From a bacterium (GTDB taxonomy: Bacteria; Cyanobacteriota; Vampirovibrionia; Gastranaerophilales; Gastranaerophilaceae): a DNA stretch of 5,302 nucleotides. Below, piece by piece: positions 1 to 5,024 of this stretch. The stretch covers positions 1 to 5,302 of the forward strand of contig JAKSUP010000116.1 of the NCBI GenBank assembly GCA_024408905.1. Reading direction: 5' to 3'. Under the pieces are notes generated by a model that had not been told where the DNA came from, did no database searches, and saw only the letters and a list, made by a program, of their open reading frames with translations. How positions within the stretch are numbered: the stretch's first letter is position 1; each line of letters begins with the position of its first letter. Position numbers and translations under genes: made by a program.

Positions 1-27
1 TGCTTCATTAGGTTTTGTATTATCAGC

Positions 28-513
28 TTATGTTTTACCATCATATAATTTTGGATTAATAATTCCCTTTTGTTTAGCCCATTCTCCTGCCGGTACTGAT
101 AAGTATGGTGATAATACGCGTTTTATCAAGTATTGGCATATAATAACAGACAACACGGCAACTGCACCTTTGGCAATTCCTTCATGTCTTGATATATTAC
201 TCATTATGTCTTTGAATGTCCCTTCAGACAATTCTTGCATTCTGTTTTTGAAGAATTTATCCATAAACTTCTTGTCAACTAATTTGGTCATCAACTTTTC
301 TATAGGTTTTACAGCTGCCAATTGAAGCCCTATGTTTATAATACCATTTGCTAAATCATAGTTAGCAACATCTGCTCGTTGTTTTGGAGTCATCTTTTTA
401 TTACTTCTGGCTTGTGTAACATACAAGTAACAACCAACAGCATCCTTAGCGATTAGAGATACTGCAATAGAAGCTGCAGGTGCTAAAACTAAAACGTTTT
501 GAGGAATTTTCAT
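28..513 (-). CDS. Hypothetical multi-pass membrane protein, second gene of a two-gene operon
   Basis: I do not recognise this 161-residue protein and assign no function. It has a hydrophobic N-terminus (residues 7-22), a weaker apolar stretch (about 54-68) and a clear hydrophobic segment (about 113-130) followed by basic residues and a Ser-Pro turn at 135-136. This suggests an inner-membrane protein with a Lys-rich region (69-91) between apolar helices. The ATG at 513-511 overlaps the TGA of the upstream gene (ATGA, 510-513), so translation is probably coupled; GAGGTG at 524-519, five bases before the ATG, supports this start. Several landmarks parallel the upstream gene: Asp-Ala-x-Gly (24-27), Val-Asp-Lys (79-81) and a C-terminal Ile-x-Cys ... 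Pro segment. The two may therefore be distant paralogues (inference). After the TAA at 30-28 the frame stays open to the window edge, probably by chance. Confidence is high that it is a gene, low on its role. Confidence 0.8.
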   Translation of the reverse strand: MKIPQNVLVLAPAASIAVSLIAKDAVGCYLYVTQARSNKKMTPKQRADVANYDLANGIINIGLQLAAVKPIEKLMTKLVDKKFMDKFFKNRMQELSEGTFKDIMSNISRHEGIAKGAVAVLSVIICQYLIKRVLSPYLSVPAGEWAKQKGIINPKLYDGKT

Positions 514-1727
514 GCGTTCACCTCAACTTTCTTGCAGTTATCTTGTTCTTGTGCATCATCTTTATGACGATGTTTATCAATCAATTCTTTTATTCTAGGA
601 TGTAACCAATTCAATGCATAACAACTAATAGTTACCATTACCAGGTTCACACCCAATGATATCCAGAATTTTTTGCCGTTATATCGTTTTAAAGCTTCTG
701 TAGCTTTAATCTTTTTGTACCATTTAGCTCTTGCTTCTTGATTTTTGAACAACTCAGGATTTGAGCTCTTCAAACATTTTACATATTCTTCTTTTTCAAT
801 TGCTTCGCATTGAGCTTTATATTCTTTTACTTTTTTAGTTTTTATACCTAATTTTTCATACCACTTCAGGTCTGCATCTTTTTTAGCTGCATCCAAACGA
901 TTTTTTATTGCGTCTTTTGCTTGTTTTGCATCGGCTTTTTCTGCCTTTTCAACATATGTTTTAATTTCTTTTGATATTAAGTCTTCATCTTTAATAGCAC
1001 TTGTATCTATGTGCATTTCATCAATTAATTTATCTCTTTTAGCACTTGCACATTGTCTAGCAATAAAATTATCTTTGTCTTTTGATAATTTCTTATTTAA
1101 TTCTTCGCCAGTAACGGTTTTACCATCTGATACATATATTTTCTTAATTTCATCAATATGTTTTTGGCGTAATGTGCTATTTGGCTTATTGTATTCAGCT
1201 GCCATATTATTGATTTCTTCTTTTGTTAAATGCTTTTCAAGATATTTACTGTCAGGAATTAGATCGCCGATAACTTCATCTTTAAACATTTTGATTTTTC
1301 TGCCATAAGCCAACTTATCAACACCTACCCAAACAAGGAACGTCATCGGAACTTGGAATGCAAATTTCAAAATTGCTGATATTGGTTGTCTTATTGCTTG
1401 GAAAAATTTCTTTTCTTTATCTTCTTTATCACCTTTGCCCGGACTAATTGGAATTACAGCCGTTGCAATAACACCAGTTCCGAATGCATCAACAGAAGCA
1501 TTTACAACCTCACTAGGGGATTTCATGTAATTAGATAGCTTTTTATAACCATGCCAAAAAGCATCACTGATTTTTTTAAACCCTTTTCCCTTAAAAGATA
1601 CATTATTATTATTGTTATTATTATATGAGACACCTCGACTACACAAATATGCCAAATTATGATTTTGCAAGGTAGATGTTGCAAGATTCTGCGAAATATA
1701 AGGTTTTTCTTGAATTCTGTTGTCCAT
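510..1727 (-). CDS. Hypothetical membrane protein with poly-Asn/VSFKG N-terminus and long charged helical insertion
   Basis: This 405-residue protein is unrecognised. The N-terminus (1-35) is polar. It is followed by seven consecutive Asn (36-42) and Val-Ser-Phe-Lys-Gly (43-47), a short motif I associate with many Gastranaerophilales proteins (recollection, not searched). Apolar helices lie around 80-94 and 116-139. Residues about 143-350 are rich in Lys, Glu and Ala and look like long amphipathic or coiled-coil helices. A last hydrophobic segment (354-374) ends at His-Pro (376-377) before a hydrophilic tail. The best reading is a membrane-anchored protein with a large helical soluble domain. 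I chose the ATG at 1727-1725; an in-frame TTG at 1745 would add six residues, but neither start has a good Shine-Dalgarno site, and a possible promoter would place transcription start close to the TTG. The stop overlaps the next gene by four bases. It may be an expanded paralogue of that neighbour (inference). Confidence 0.82.
   Translation of the reverse strand: MDNRIQEKPYISQNLATSTLQNHNLAYLCSRGVSYNNNNNNNVSFKGKGFKKISDAFWHGYKKLSNYMKSPSEVVNASVDAFGTGVIATAVIPISPGKGDKEDKEKKFFQAIRQPISAILKFAFQVPMTFLVWVGVDKLAYGRKIKMFKDEVIGDLIPDSKYLEKHLTKEEINNMAAEYNKPNSTLRQKHIDEIKKIYVSDGKTVTGEELNKKLSKDKDNFIARQCASAKRDKLIDEMHIDTSAIKDEDLISKEIKTYVEKAEKADAKQAKDAIKNRLDAAKKDADLKWYEKLGIKTKKVKEYKAQCEAIEKEEYVKCLKSSNPELFKNQEARAKWYKKIKATEALKRYNGKKFWISLGVNLVMVTISCYALNWLHPRIKELIDKHRHKDDAQEQDNCKKVEVNA
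1602..1622 (-). repeat. In-frame AAT trinucleotide repeat encoding seven Asn
   Basis: On the minus strand this is AAT x2, AAC, AAT x4, giving seven Asn codons. Such a repeat can slip in units of three, changing the Asn tract length without a frameshift. It sits in the polar linker just before the VSFKG motif of the large membrane protein. Confidence 0.9.
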
Positions 1728-1755
1728 ACCACTACACGCTTTCAAGTCAGTTTAC

Positions 1756-1784
1756 GTTATTTGACAAAATTAAATCTTTTTCAA
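1756..1784 (-). promoter_or_regulatory. Possible sigma-70-type promoter of the membrane-protein operon
   Basis: On the minus strand TTGAAA (1784-1779, five of six to TTGACA) is followed after 17 bases by AATAAC (1761-1756, four of six to TATAAT). Transcription would start near 1749, leaving a leader of about 22 bases before the ATG at 1727. In such AT-rich DNA a match of this quality can arise by chance. Confidence 0.3.
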
Positions 1785-1847
1785 ACACAATTCCAACTTT
1801 CTACATGTATATAAAGTTTTTTTATCCCCATAACTTGCCTTTTTTTG

Positions 1848-1888
1848 AAAAAAAAAGATACAAAGTTTACAACTCTTAACATAAGTTG
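1848..1888 (-). terminator. Weak candidate terminator: imperfect hairpin and T9 tract
   Basis: On the minus strand an imperfect hairpin (CAA/TTG outer pairs, a 2-base bulge, then CTTA/TAAG around a 3-base loop, 1888-1870) is followed, after 13 bases, by nine T (1856-1848). The gap is longer than in a typical intrinsic terminator. A closer 4-5 bp stem (GAGTT/AACTT, with one G-T pair) is weak. It could end transcription from the secreted-protein gene or from a small RNA that includes the 1900-1939 palindrome. Confidence 0.25.
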
Positions 1889-1899
1889 CTGCTGATGCT

Positions 1900-1939
1900 T
1901 GAGATAATACCCCCACACATGTGCTTTACAATTATCTCA
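1900..1939. repeat. 40-bp interrupted palindrome with nested CACATGTG core
   Basis: Perfect 9-base arms TGAGATAAT (1900-1908) and ATTATCTCA (1931-1939) flank a 22-base centre. An 8-base palindrome CACATGTG (1916-1923) sits on exactly the same symmetry axis; the seven positions between core and arms do not pair. It lies 48 bp after the stop of the minus-strand secreted-protein gene and about 170 bp before the start of the next minus-strand gene. No T-run follows directly on either strand, so it is not a standard intrinsic terminator by itself. It could be an operator for a dimeric regulator or the stem of a structured RNA. Confidence 0.55.
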
Positions 1940-1986
1940 TAAACAATTTTACACGTACATGCCAATATGAAAATTTATAACAAAAT

Positions 1987-2529
1987 TTAACGTTTCTTAA
2001 ATTTTGGATTATTCATTTCTTCTAATTTTTCAGCTTCTGCTTCTGCTTTTTTACGTTCTTCTTCAAGCCTCAAATCTTCAAGTCTTTTACGTTCTTTTTC
2101 TACAGAAATTTTCGTTTTTAAAACTTCTTTATACAGTTCTTGCTCAGGCGTATCAGGAATAATATATTTCCAATCTATACGTTGATTGGCATAATCAAAT
2201 CTATTTATAAGTTCAGAATTTACACCATATATACAATTAGATTTTATTGCAATTCTTTTATGTGTAAAATCAATTATTTCTTTATCAACAAAATACTCTA
2301 TTTTCTTTTTATAATAACTTTCCAGACTTGTATATTTATACCCGTTATTATTCATTCTTTTTGTCCAAAAAATATATTTATCTGATTCTTCATTCCCAAA
2401 ATCATTAATATATGGTTCTATGCTTTCGCCATCAACAAAAACTCCTGTTGAAACCTCTATCCAATTAGAAGCAAAAGACGGAGTTATAATAAACATTGCA
2501 AAAAGAAATGTTAAAAATAGCTTTTTCAT
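1987..2529 (-). CDS. Secreted or envelope protein with surface-adhesin-E-like domain and charged helical tail
   Basis: This is a 180-residue exported protein. Residues 1-20 form a clear Sec signal peptide: two Lys, an apolar core, then a Ser-Phe-Ala cleavage site before Ser21. Residues about 22-137 resemble the surface-adhesin protein E-like domain found in many small bacterial envelope proteins: an early Trp (23), a 'V-x-V-D-x-x-S' strand (30-36), an 'I-F-W-T-K' strand (53-57), a central Cys (99) and a late Trp with 'I-P-D-T-x-E' (120-129). This assignment is by eye from the pattern. Residues about 129-175 are a Lys/Glu-rich helix, probably a coiled coil, which is not part of the domain. Mature protein would lie in the periplasm or on the surface; binding partner unknown. 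The start is supported by TGGAGA four to ten bases before the ATG and by a promoter at 2564-2556. It is transcribed alone, divergently from the flagellar genes. Confidence 0.85.
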   Translation of the reverse strand: MKKLFLTFLFAMFIITPSFASNWIEVSTGVFVDGESIEPYINDFGNEESDKYIFWTKRMNNNGYKYTSLESYYKKKIEYFVDKEIIDFTHKRIAIKSNCIYGVNSELINRFDYANQRIDWKYIIPDTPEQELYKEVLKTKISVEKERKRLEDLRLEEERKKAEAEAEKLEEMNNPKFKKR

Positions 2530-2555
2530 ACAATTCTCCAGATTTTAACAAACGA

Positions 2556-2564
2556 ATTATATCA
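2556..2564 (-). promoter_or_regulatory. Extended -10 promoter of the secreted-protein gene
   Basis: On the minus strand TGATATAAT (2564-2556) is a perfect extended -10 element (TGn plus TATAAT). No convincing -35 hexamer lies 16-18 bases upstream, which extended -10 promoters tolerate. Transcription would start near 2549 and give a leader of about 20 bases carrying the GGAGA ribosome-binding site (2539-2535). Confidence 0.6.
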
Positions 2565-2678
2565 CTCTTTTATAAACCAAACATCCATTGAATTACCTAA
2601 TATAAAATTTTGACTTTATAAAAACTATCATTAAAAAAATACCATCTCATATAATCGGATGATTTTAGTCATATTAAT

Positions 2679-2705
2679 TAAAGTAACCCCCTAAAATACC
2701 GATTA
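2679..2705 (+). promoter_or_regulatory. Sigma-28 (FliA/SigD) type flagellar promoter
   Basis: TAAAGTAA (2679-2686) and ACCGATTA (2698-2705) are separated by exactly 11 bases. The sigma-28 consensus is TAAAGTTT-N11-GCCGATAA, so each half matches six of eight positions with ideal spacing, including the diagnostic CCGAT. It sits directly before the first rod gene. Transcription would begin near 2711-2713, leaving a leader of about 20 bases that holds little more than the Shine-Dalgarno site GAGG (2719-2722). A stand-alone TATAAT at 2650-2655 lacks a credible -35 and is the less likely alternative. Confidence 0.65.
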
Positions 2706-2730
2706 ACATGGGAGAAATGAGGTAAAACAG

Positions 2731-3429
2731 ATGCAAATAAACGGTGGCGTAAGATTTTGTGAACAAGGTATGAAAGCTTCTATTCGTGCAATGCATTTGC
2801 AGAGCGAAGTTCTCGGTATTATTAATGAAAACGTAGCAGGCTTTGATAAAGTCGGCTTCCAAAGACGCGAGCCTGTCGTTTCGTCTTTCACCGAATATAT
2901 TGGTGTTCATGGTTTATCCAGTACAATTGATGACCAACCGGGACGTATTATGGTTTCCAAAAACCCTCTTGATATATCTCTTGCGAACAAAGGATATTTT
3001 CAAGTTCAAACTCCTCAAGGTGTAAAACTGACTCGTGACGGTCGCTTTAAATTAGATAAGCTTGGTAATTTATTAGATTTAGAAGATAATGCAGTTTTAT
3101 CAGATGCAGGTATGCCAATTCGTTTGCCTGTAGTTCCTGATAACGCTTCACAAGTTGTTATAAATTCAAAAGGTAAAATTAACGTTTTTGATAAAACTAC
3201 AAATCACCTTGTTGAAGCAGGGGATTTAGGTATTGTTGATTCTAATGGAATGGCAGTCCTAAATCCTGATGTAAAACAAGGATATAACGAATATTCAAAC
3301 GTACTTATCCAAAACGAATTTTTGGCAATTAAACCTGTTGTAAGAAATTTTGAAGCAAACAGACAAATTTTTATGATGGAAAACCAAAATTTGCAAAAAG
3401 TGATAAGTCAATTAGGTTCAGTTTCATAG
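2731..3429 (+). CDS. flgF: Flagellar basal-body rod protein, FlgF-like (FlgE/F/G family)
   Basis: This 232-residue rod protein would be exported by the flagellar type III apparatus and form part of the axial rod, consistent with its lack of a signal peptide. The N-terminal rod motif (normally N-N-x-A-N-x-x-T-x-G-F-K) is present in degenerate form at 32-45, with Asp-Lys before Val-Gly-Phe-Gln. The central hook/rod signature is clear: Lys-Asn-Pro-Leu-Asp-Ile (77-82), Gly-Tyr-Phe-Gln-Val (88-92) and Thr-Arg-Asp-Gly-x-Phe (101-106). The C-terminus (195-232) is the usual amphipathic helix, with Phe-Glu-Ala-Asn near 207-210. The choice of FlgF over FlgG rests on gene order and the diverged N-terminus, and is uncertain; membership of the FlgE/F/G family is not. 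GAGGT lies eight bases before the ATG, and a sigma-28-like promoter precedes it. It is the first gene of a four-gene rod operon, 12 bp ahead of the next. Confidence 0.85.
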   Translation: MQINGGVRFCEQGMKASIRAMHLQSEVLGIINENVAGFDKVGFQRREPVVSSFTEYIGVHGLSSTIDDQPGRIMVSKNPLDISLANKGYFQVQTPQGVKLTRDGRFKLDKLGNLLDLEDNAVLSDAGMPIRLPVVPDNASQVVINSKGKINVFDKTTNHLVEAGDLGIVDSNGMAVLNPDVKQGYNEYSNVLIQNEFLAIKPVVRNFEANRQIFMMENQNLQKVISQLGSVS

Positions 3430-3441
3430 GAGGCTTGAATA

Positions 3442-4158
3442 ATGTATAACATGCAAGCAGTAATAAGAAAAAGTATAAACAATTCAACTATCCAGTTTGA
3501 AAGATTGGGCTATATTGCAAACAACCTTGCAAACACAAATACTGTCGCTTATAAATCTAATCGATTCGAACAATTAATGAGAGAAGACGGTTATGTAGAA
3601 GGGGCAATAAGAACAAATGCTTTGCAAGGCTCTATAAGAGTTAGTAAAAACCCTTACGACGTAGCAATTAACGGCGAAGGCTACATTCCTGTAGTATCAC
3701 CTGATGGCGAAGTCCAATATACTCGTGACGGTTCACTAAAGCGTGGCGAGGGTGGTTACCTTATGACGGTTGATGACTGGTTGGTTGGTGATGGAATTAA
3801 AATTCCTGCAAATTCTTATAAAATTGAAATTAAACCAAACGGTGATGTTATAAACTATGATAACGCAGGTTCTTTACCTGAAAAAATCGGGACAATACCA
3901 ATCGTTCAGTTTGATTCTCCTGAATCACTTGACCAAGGACAACATAATAAAATGGTTCCAAATGAAGAATCTGGCGAACCAAGAATTGTAAAAGCAGAAG
4001 AAAATATTCAACAATACGCAACAGAAGTTTCTAATACTGATATTTATGACGAATTAAATACTCTGATGAGAATGAATACTTCTATGATAGCAAGTTTAAA
4101 CCTTATGAAAATTGCTGATGATATGTACAACAAGGCAATCAACATAAGAGAAGGATAG
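3442..4158 (+). CDS. flgG: Flagellar basal-body rod protein, FlgG-like (FlgE/F/G family)
   Basis: This 238-residue rod protein is a paralogue of the preceding one. The N-terminal motif is nearly canonical: Ile-Ala-Asn-Asn-Leu-Ala-Asn-Thr-Asn-Thr-x-x-Tyr-Lys (25-38). The central signature follows: Lys-Asn-Pro-Tyr-Asp-Val (69-74), Gly-Glu-Gly-Tyr (78-81) and Tyr-Thr-Arg-Asp-Gly-Ser (93-98). Next comes a FlgG-like middle region with 'I-G-T-I-P-I-V-Q-F' near 150-158. The C-terminal helix (about 203-238) keeps the family spacing and 'A-D-D-M' but lacks the usual Gln-Arg-x-Tyr-Glu. It is somewhat shorter than typical FlgG (about 260 residues). I call it FlgG for its better N-terminal motif and its place after an flgF-like gene, but the two labels could be exchanged. 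The perfect ribosome-binding site AGGAGG (3428-3433) overlaps the TAG stop of the upstream gene, so the two are probably translated in sequence; the next gene begins 8 bp later. Confidence 0.85.
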   Translation: MYNMQAVIRKSINNSTIQFERLGYIANNLANTNTVAYKSNRFEQLMREDGYVEGAIRTNALQGSIRVSKNPYDVAINGEGYIPVVSPDGEVQYTRDGSLKRGEGGYLMTVDDWLVGDGIKIPANSYKIEIKPNGDVINYDNAGSLPEKIGTIPIVQFDSPESLDQGQHNKMVPNEESGEPRIVKAEENIQQYATEVSNTDIYDELNTLMRMNTSMIASLNLMKIADDMYNKAINIREG

Positions 4159-4166
4159 GATAAAAT

Positions 4167-4517
4167 ATGTCGTTCACAAGTTTAGATTCATTGGGCAAAA
4201 CCACATTAATGTTAGATTTGATATCACAAAGACAACGCGCTTTGGGTTCAAATATCGCAAATGTAGATACTCCGGGGTACGTAAGACGTGATATTGATTT
4301 TTCACAATACTTAGGTTCAATGAATAGTCCTATTGAAACTAAACTATCAACAGCACTTGGACCTTCCGGAATAATGGAAGACAGAACAAGAAGTGAAATT
4401 GATATAGCAGAAGAACTTTCTGAAATTCAGAAAAACTCTTTGATGTACAGTATGGCAACAAGAAGAATGTCAAACATAATTACTCAAATGAAAACCGTAA
4501 TAAATGTCGGAAAATAG
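4167..4517 (+). CDS. flgB: Flagellar basal-body proximal rod protein FlgB
   Basis: FlgB is one of the proximal rod subunits that connect the MS ring to the distal rod. The protein has the diagnostic rod motif Asn-Ile-Ala-Asn-Val-Asp-Thr-Pro-Gly-Tyr (29-38) followed by 'R-R-D-I-D-F' (40-45), the typical FlgB form (usually K-A-x-D-x-D-F). The middle is a short variable loop (46-75), and the C-terminal half (about 79-116) is an amphipathic helix ending in 'I-N-V-G-K'. At 116 residues it is shorter than common FlgB proteins (about 130-138), the shortening lying in the variable middle; both functional ends are complete, so it is not a fragment. The AGGA six bases before the ATG overlaps the stop of the preceding gene. 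It sits fourth-from-last in the usual order only in the sense that flgF/flgG-like genes precede it here, whereas flgB commonly opens a flgB-flgC-fliE cluster. Confidence 0.93.
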   Translation: MSFTSLDSLGKTTLMLDLISQRQRALGSNIANVDTPGYVRRDIDFSQYLGSMNSPIETKLSTALGPSGIMEDRTRSEIDIAEELSEIQKNSLMYSMATRRMSNIITQMKTVINVGK

Positions 4518-4547
4518 TTTGGTAATTTGGCGAAAGTGAGGCAATAA

Positions 4548-4994
4548 ATGAGTATTTTAGAATCAATGAATATAGGCGCACATGCCTTAAAAGCTCATGG
4601 TTTGAGATTAGATATTCACGCAAAGAACATTGCTAACATTGATACGCCGAATTATGTAAGACGAATTCCTGTTTTGAATGCATCTGAAGATATTTCTTTC
4701 CACGGTTTGATGAATGTAATGAAGGAAGATGTATTTGGATGTGGCACATTACCATACCTGCAGGGTGGTGTTGTATTTAACGGATGTGTGGAAGACCCTA
4801 CAATCGGAGAAAGAATATATTCTCCGGGGCACCCTGATGCTGATGAAAACGGTTATATAAGAGCTTCAAACGTAAATGCTATGGTAGACATGGCAGATGC
4901 CGTAATGGCACAAAGAGCTTACGAAGCTAACTTGGCGTTGGTAAATATATCCAAACAAATGGCAAACAAAGCTCTAGAAATCGGTAGATCATAA
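4548..4994 (+). CDS. flgC: Flagellar basal-body proximal rod protein FlgC
   Basis: FlgC is a proximal rod subunit that stacks with FlgB. The N-terminal motif Asn-Ile-Ala-Asn-Ile-Asp-Thr-Pro-Asn-Tyr (27-36) resembles that of the upstream FlgB, including 'V-R-R'. The highly diagnostic FlgC signature is intact: 'Y-S-P-G-H-P-D-A-D-E-N-G-Y' (91-103), then Asn-Val-Asn (108-110) and 'Q-R-A-Y-E-A-N' (122-128), followed by the C-terminal helix. Its 148 residues are slightly more than the 134 of the enteric protein; the middle holds two Cys (64 and about 80), unusual for a rod protein. GAGG (4538-4541) lies six bases before the ATG, and a 30-bp gap separates it from flgB. It is the last gene of the operon: a small hairpin follows at once and the next gene converges from the other strand, so fliE, its usual neighbour and MS-ring/rod adaptor, must be encoded elsewhere. 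Confidence 0.95.
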   Translation: MSILESMNIGAHALKAHGLRLDIHAKNIANIDTPNYVRRIPVLNASEDISFHGLMNVMKEDVFGCGTLPYLQGGVVFNGCVEDPTIGERIYSPGHPDADENGYIRASNVNAMVDMADAVMAQRAYEANLALVNISKQMANKALEIGRS

Positions 4995-5024
4995 TTAAAG
5001 ACGTGGACTTTAATATTTAATTTT
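4994..5024 (+). terminator. Candidate intrinsic terminator after flgC
   Basis: ATTAAAG (4994-5000) and CTTTAAT (5008-5014) form a 7-bp stem with a 7-base loop, starting in the last base of the flgC stop codon. A T-rich tail with TTTT at 5021-5024 follows. The stem is AT-rich and the tail interrupted, so termination may be inefficient. It lies between convergent genes, but the minus-strand side has no T-run. Confidence 0.5.

Noticed and set aside
1..30. The reading frame after the stop of the first membrane protein stays open to the window edge (nine codons), suggesting readthrough or a recent nonsense change; also an ATG at 8-6.
   Set aside because: Nine open codons are expected often by chance, TAA is the normal stop here, and the ATG has no Shine-Dalgarno site and too little sequence to judge.
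1009..1308. Plus-strand 99-codon hydrophobic reading frame.
   Set aside because: It lies antisense inside the large membrane protein; Lys/Glu-rich codons read backwards give such Leu/Phe/Ser-rich frames, and it has no ribosome-binding site or family resemblance.
1781..1831. A 16-codon minus-strand reading frame with AAGG six bases before its ATG, upstream of the large membrane protein; a possible leader peptide.
   Set aside because: Short frames with weak ribosome sites are common by chance in AT-rich gaps, there is no regulatory codon run or attenuator after it, and the candidate promoter at 1784-1756 would start transcription downstream of it.
1676..1879. Plus-strand 67-codon frame across the start of the large membrane protein and the gap.
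   Set aside because: It overlaps the coding start on the other strand, has Phe/Tyr/Lys-rich composition typical of AT-rich noise, and no Shine-Dalgarno site.
1955..1972. TTGGCATG on the minus strand as a sigma-54 -24 box.
   Set aside because: The -12 element needs GC in TTGCW at fixed spacing; the sequence there is TGTAA, so the essential dinucleotide is missing.
2650..2655. Perfect TATAAT upstream of the rod operon as its main promoter.
   Set aside because: No acceptable -35 hexamer at 16-18 bases and no TG extension; the sigma-28 match nearer the gene is more specific.
2674..2910. Minus-strand frames opposite the start of the first rod gene.
   Set aside because: The plus-strand frame has clear rod-protein motifs and a strong ribosome-binding site; the opposite frames are shadows.
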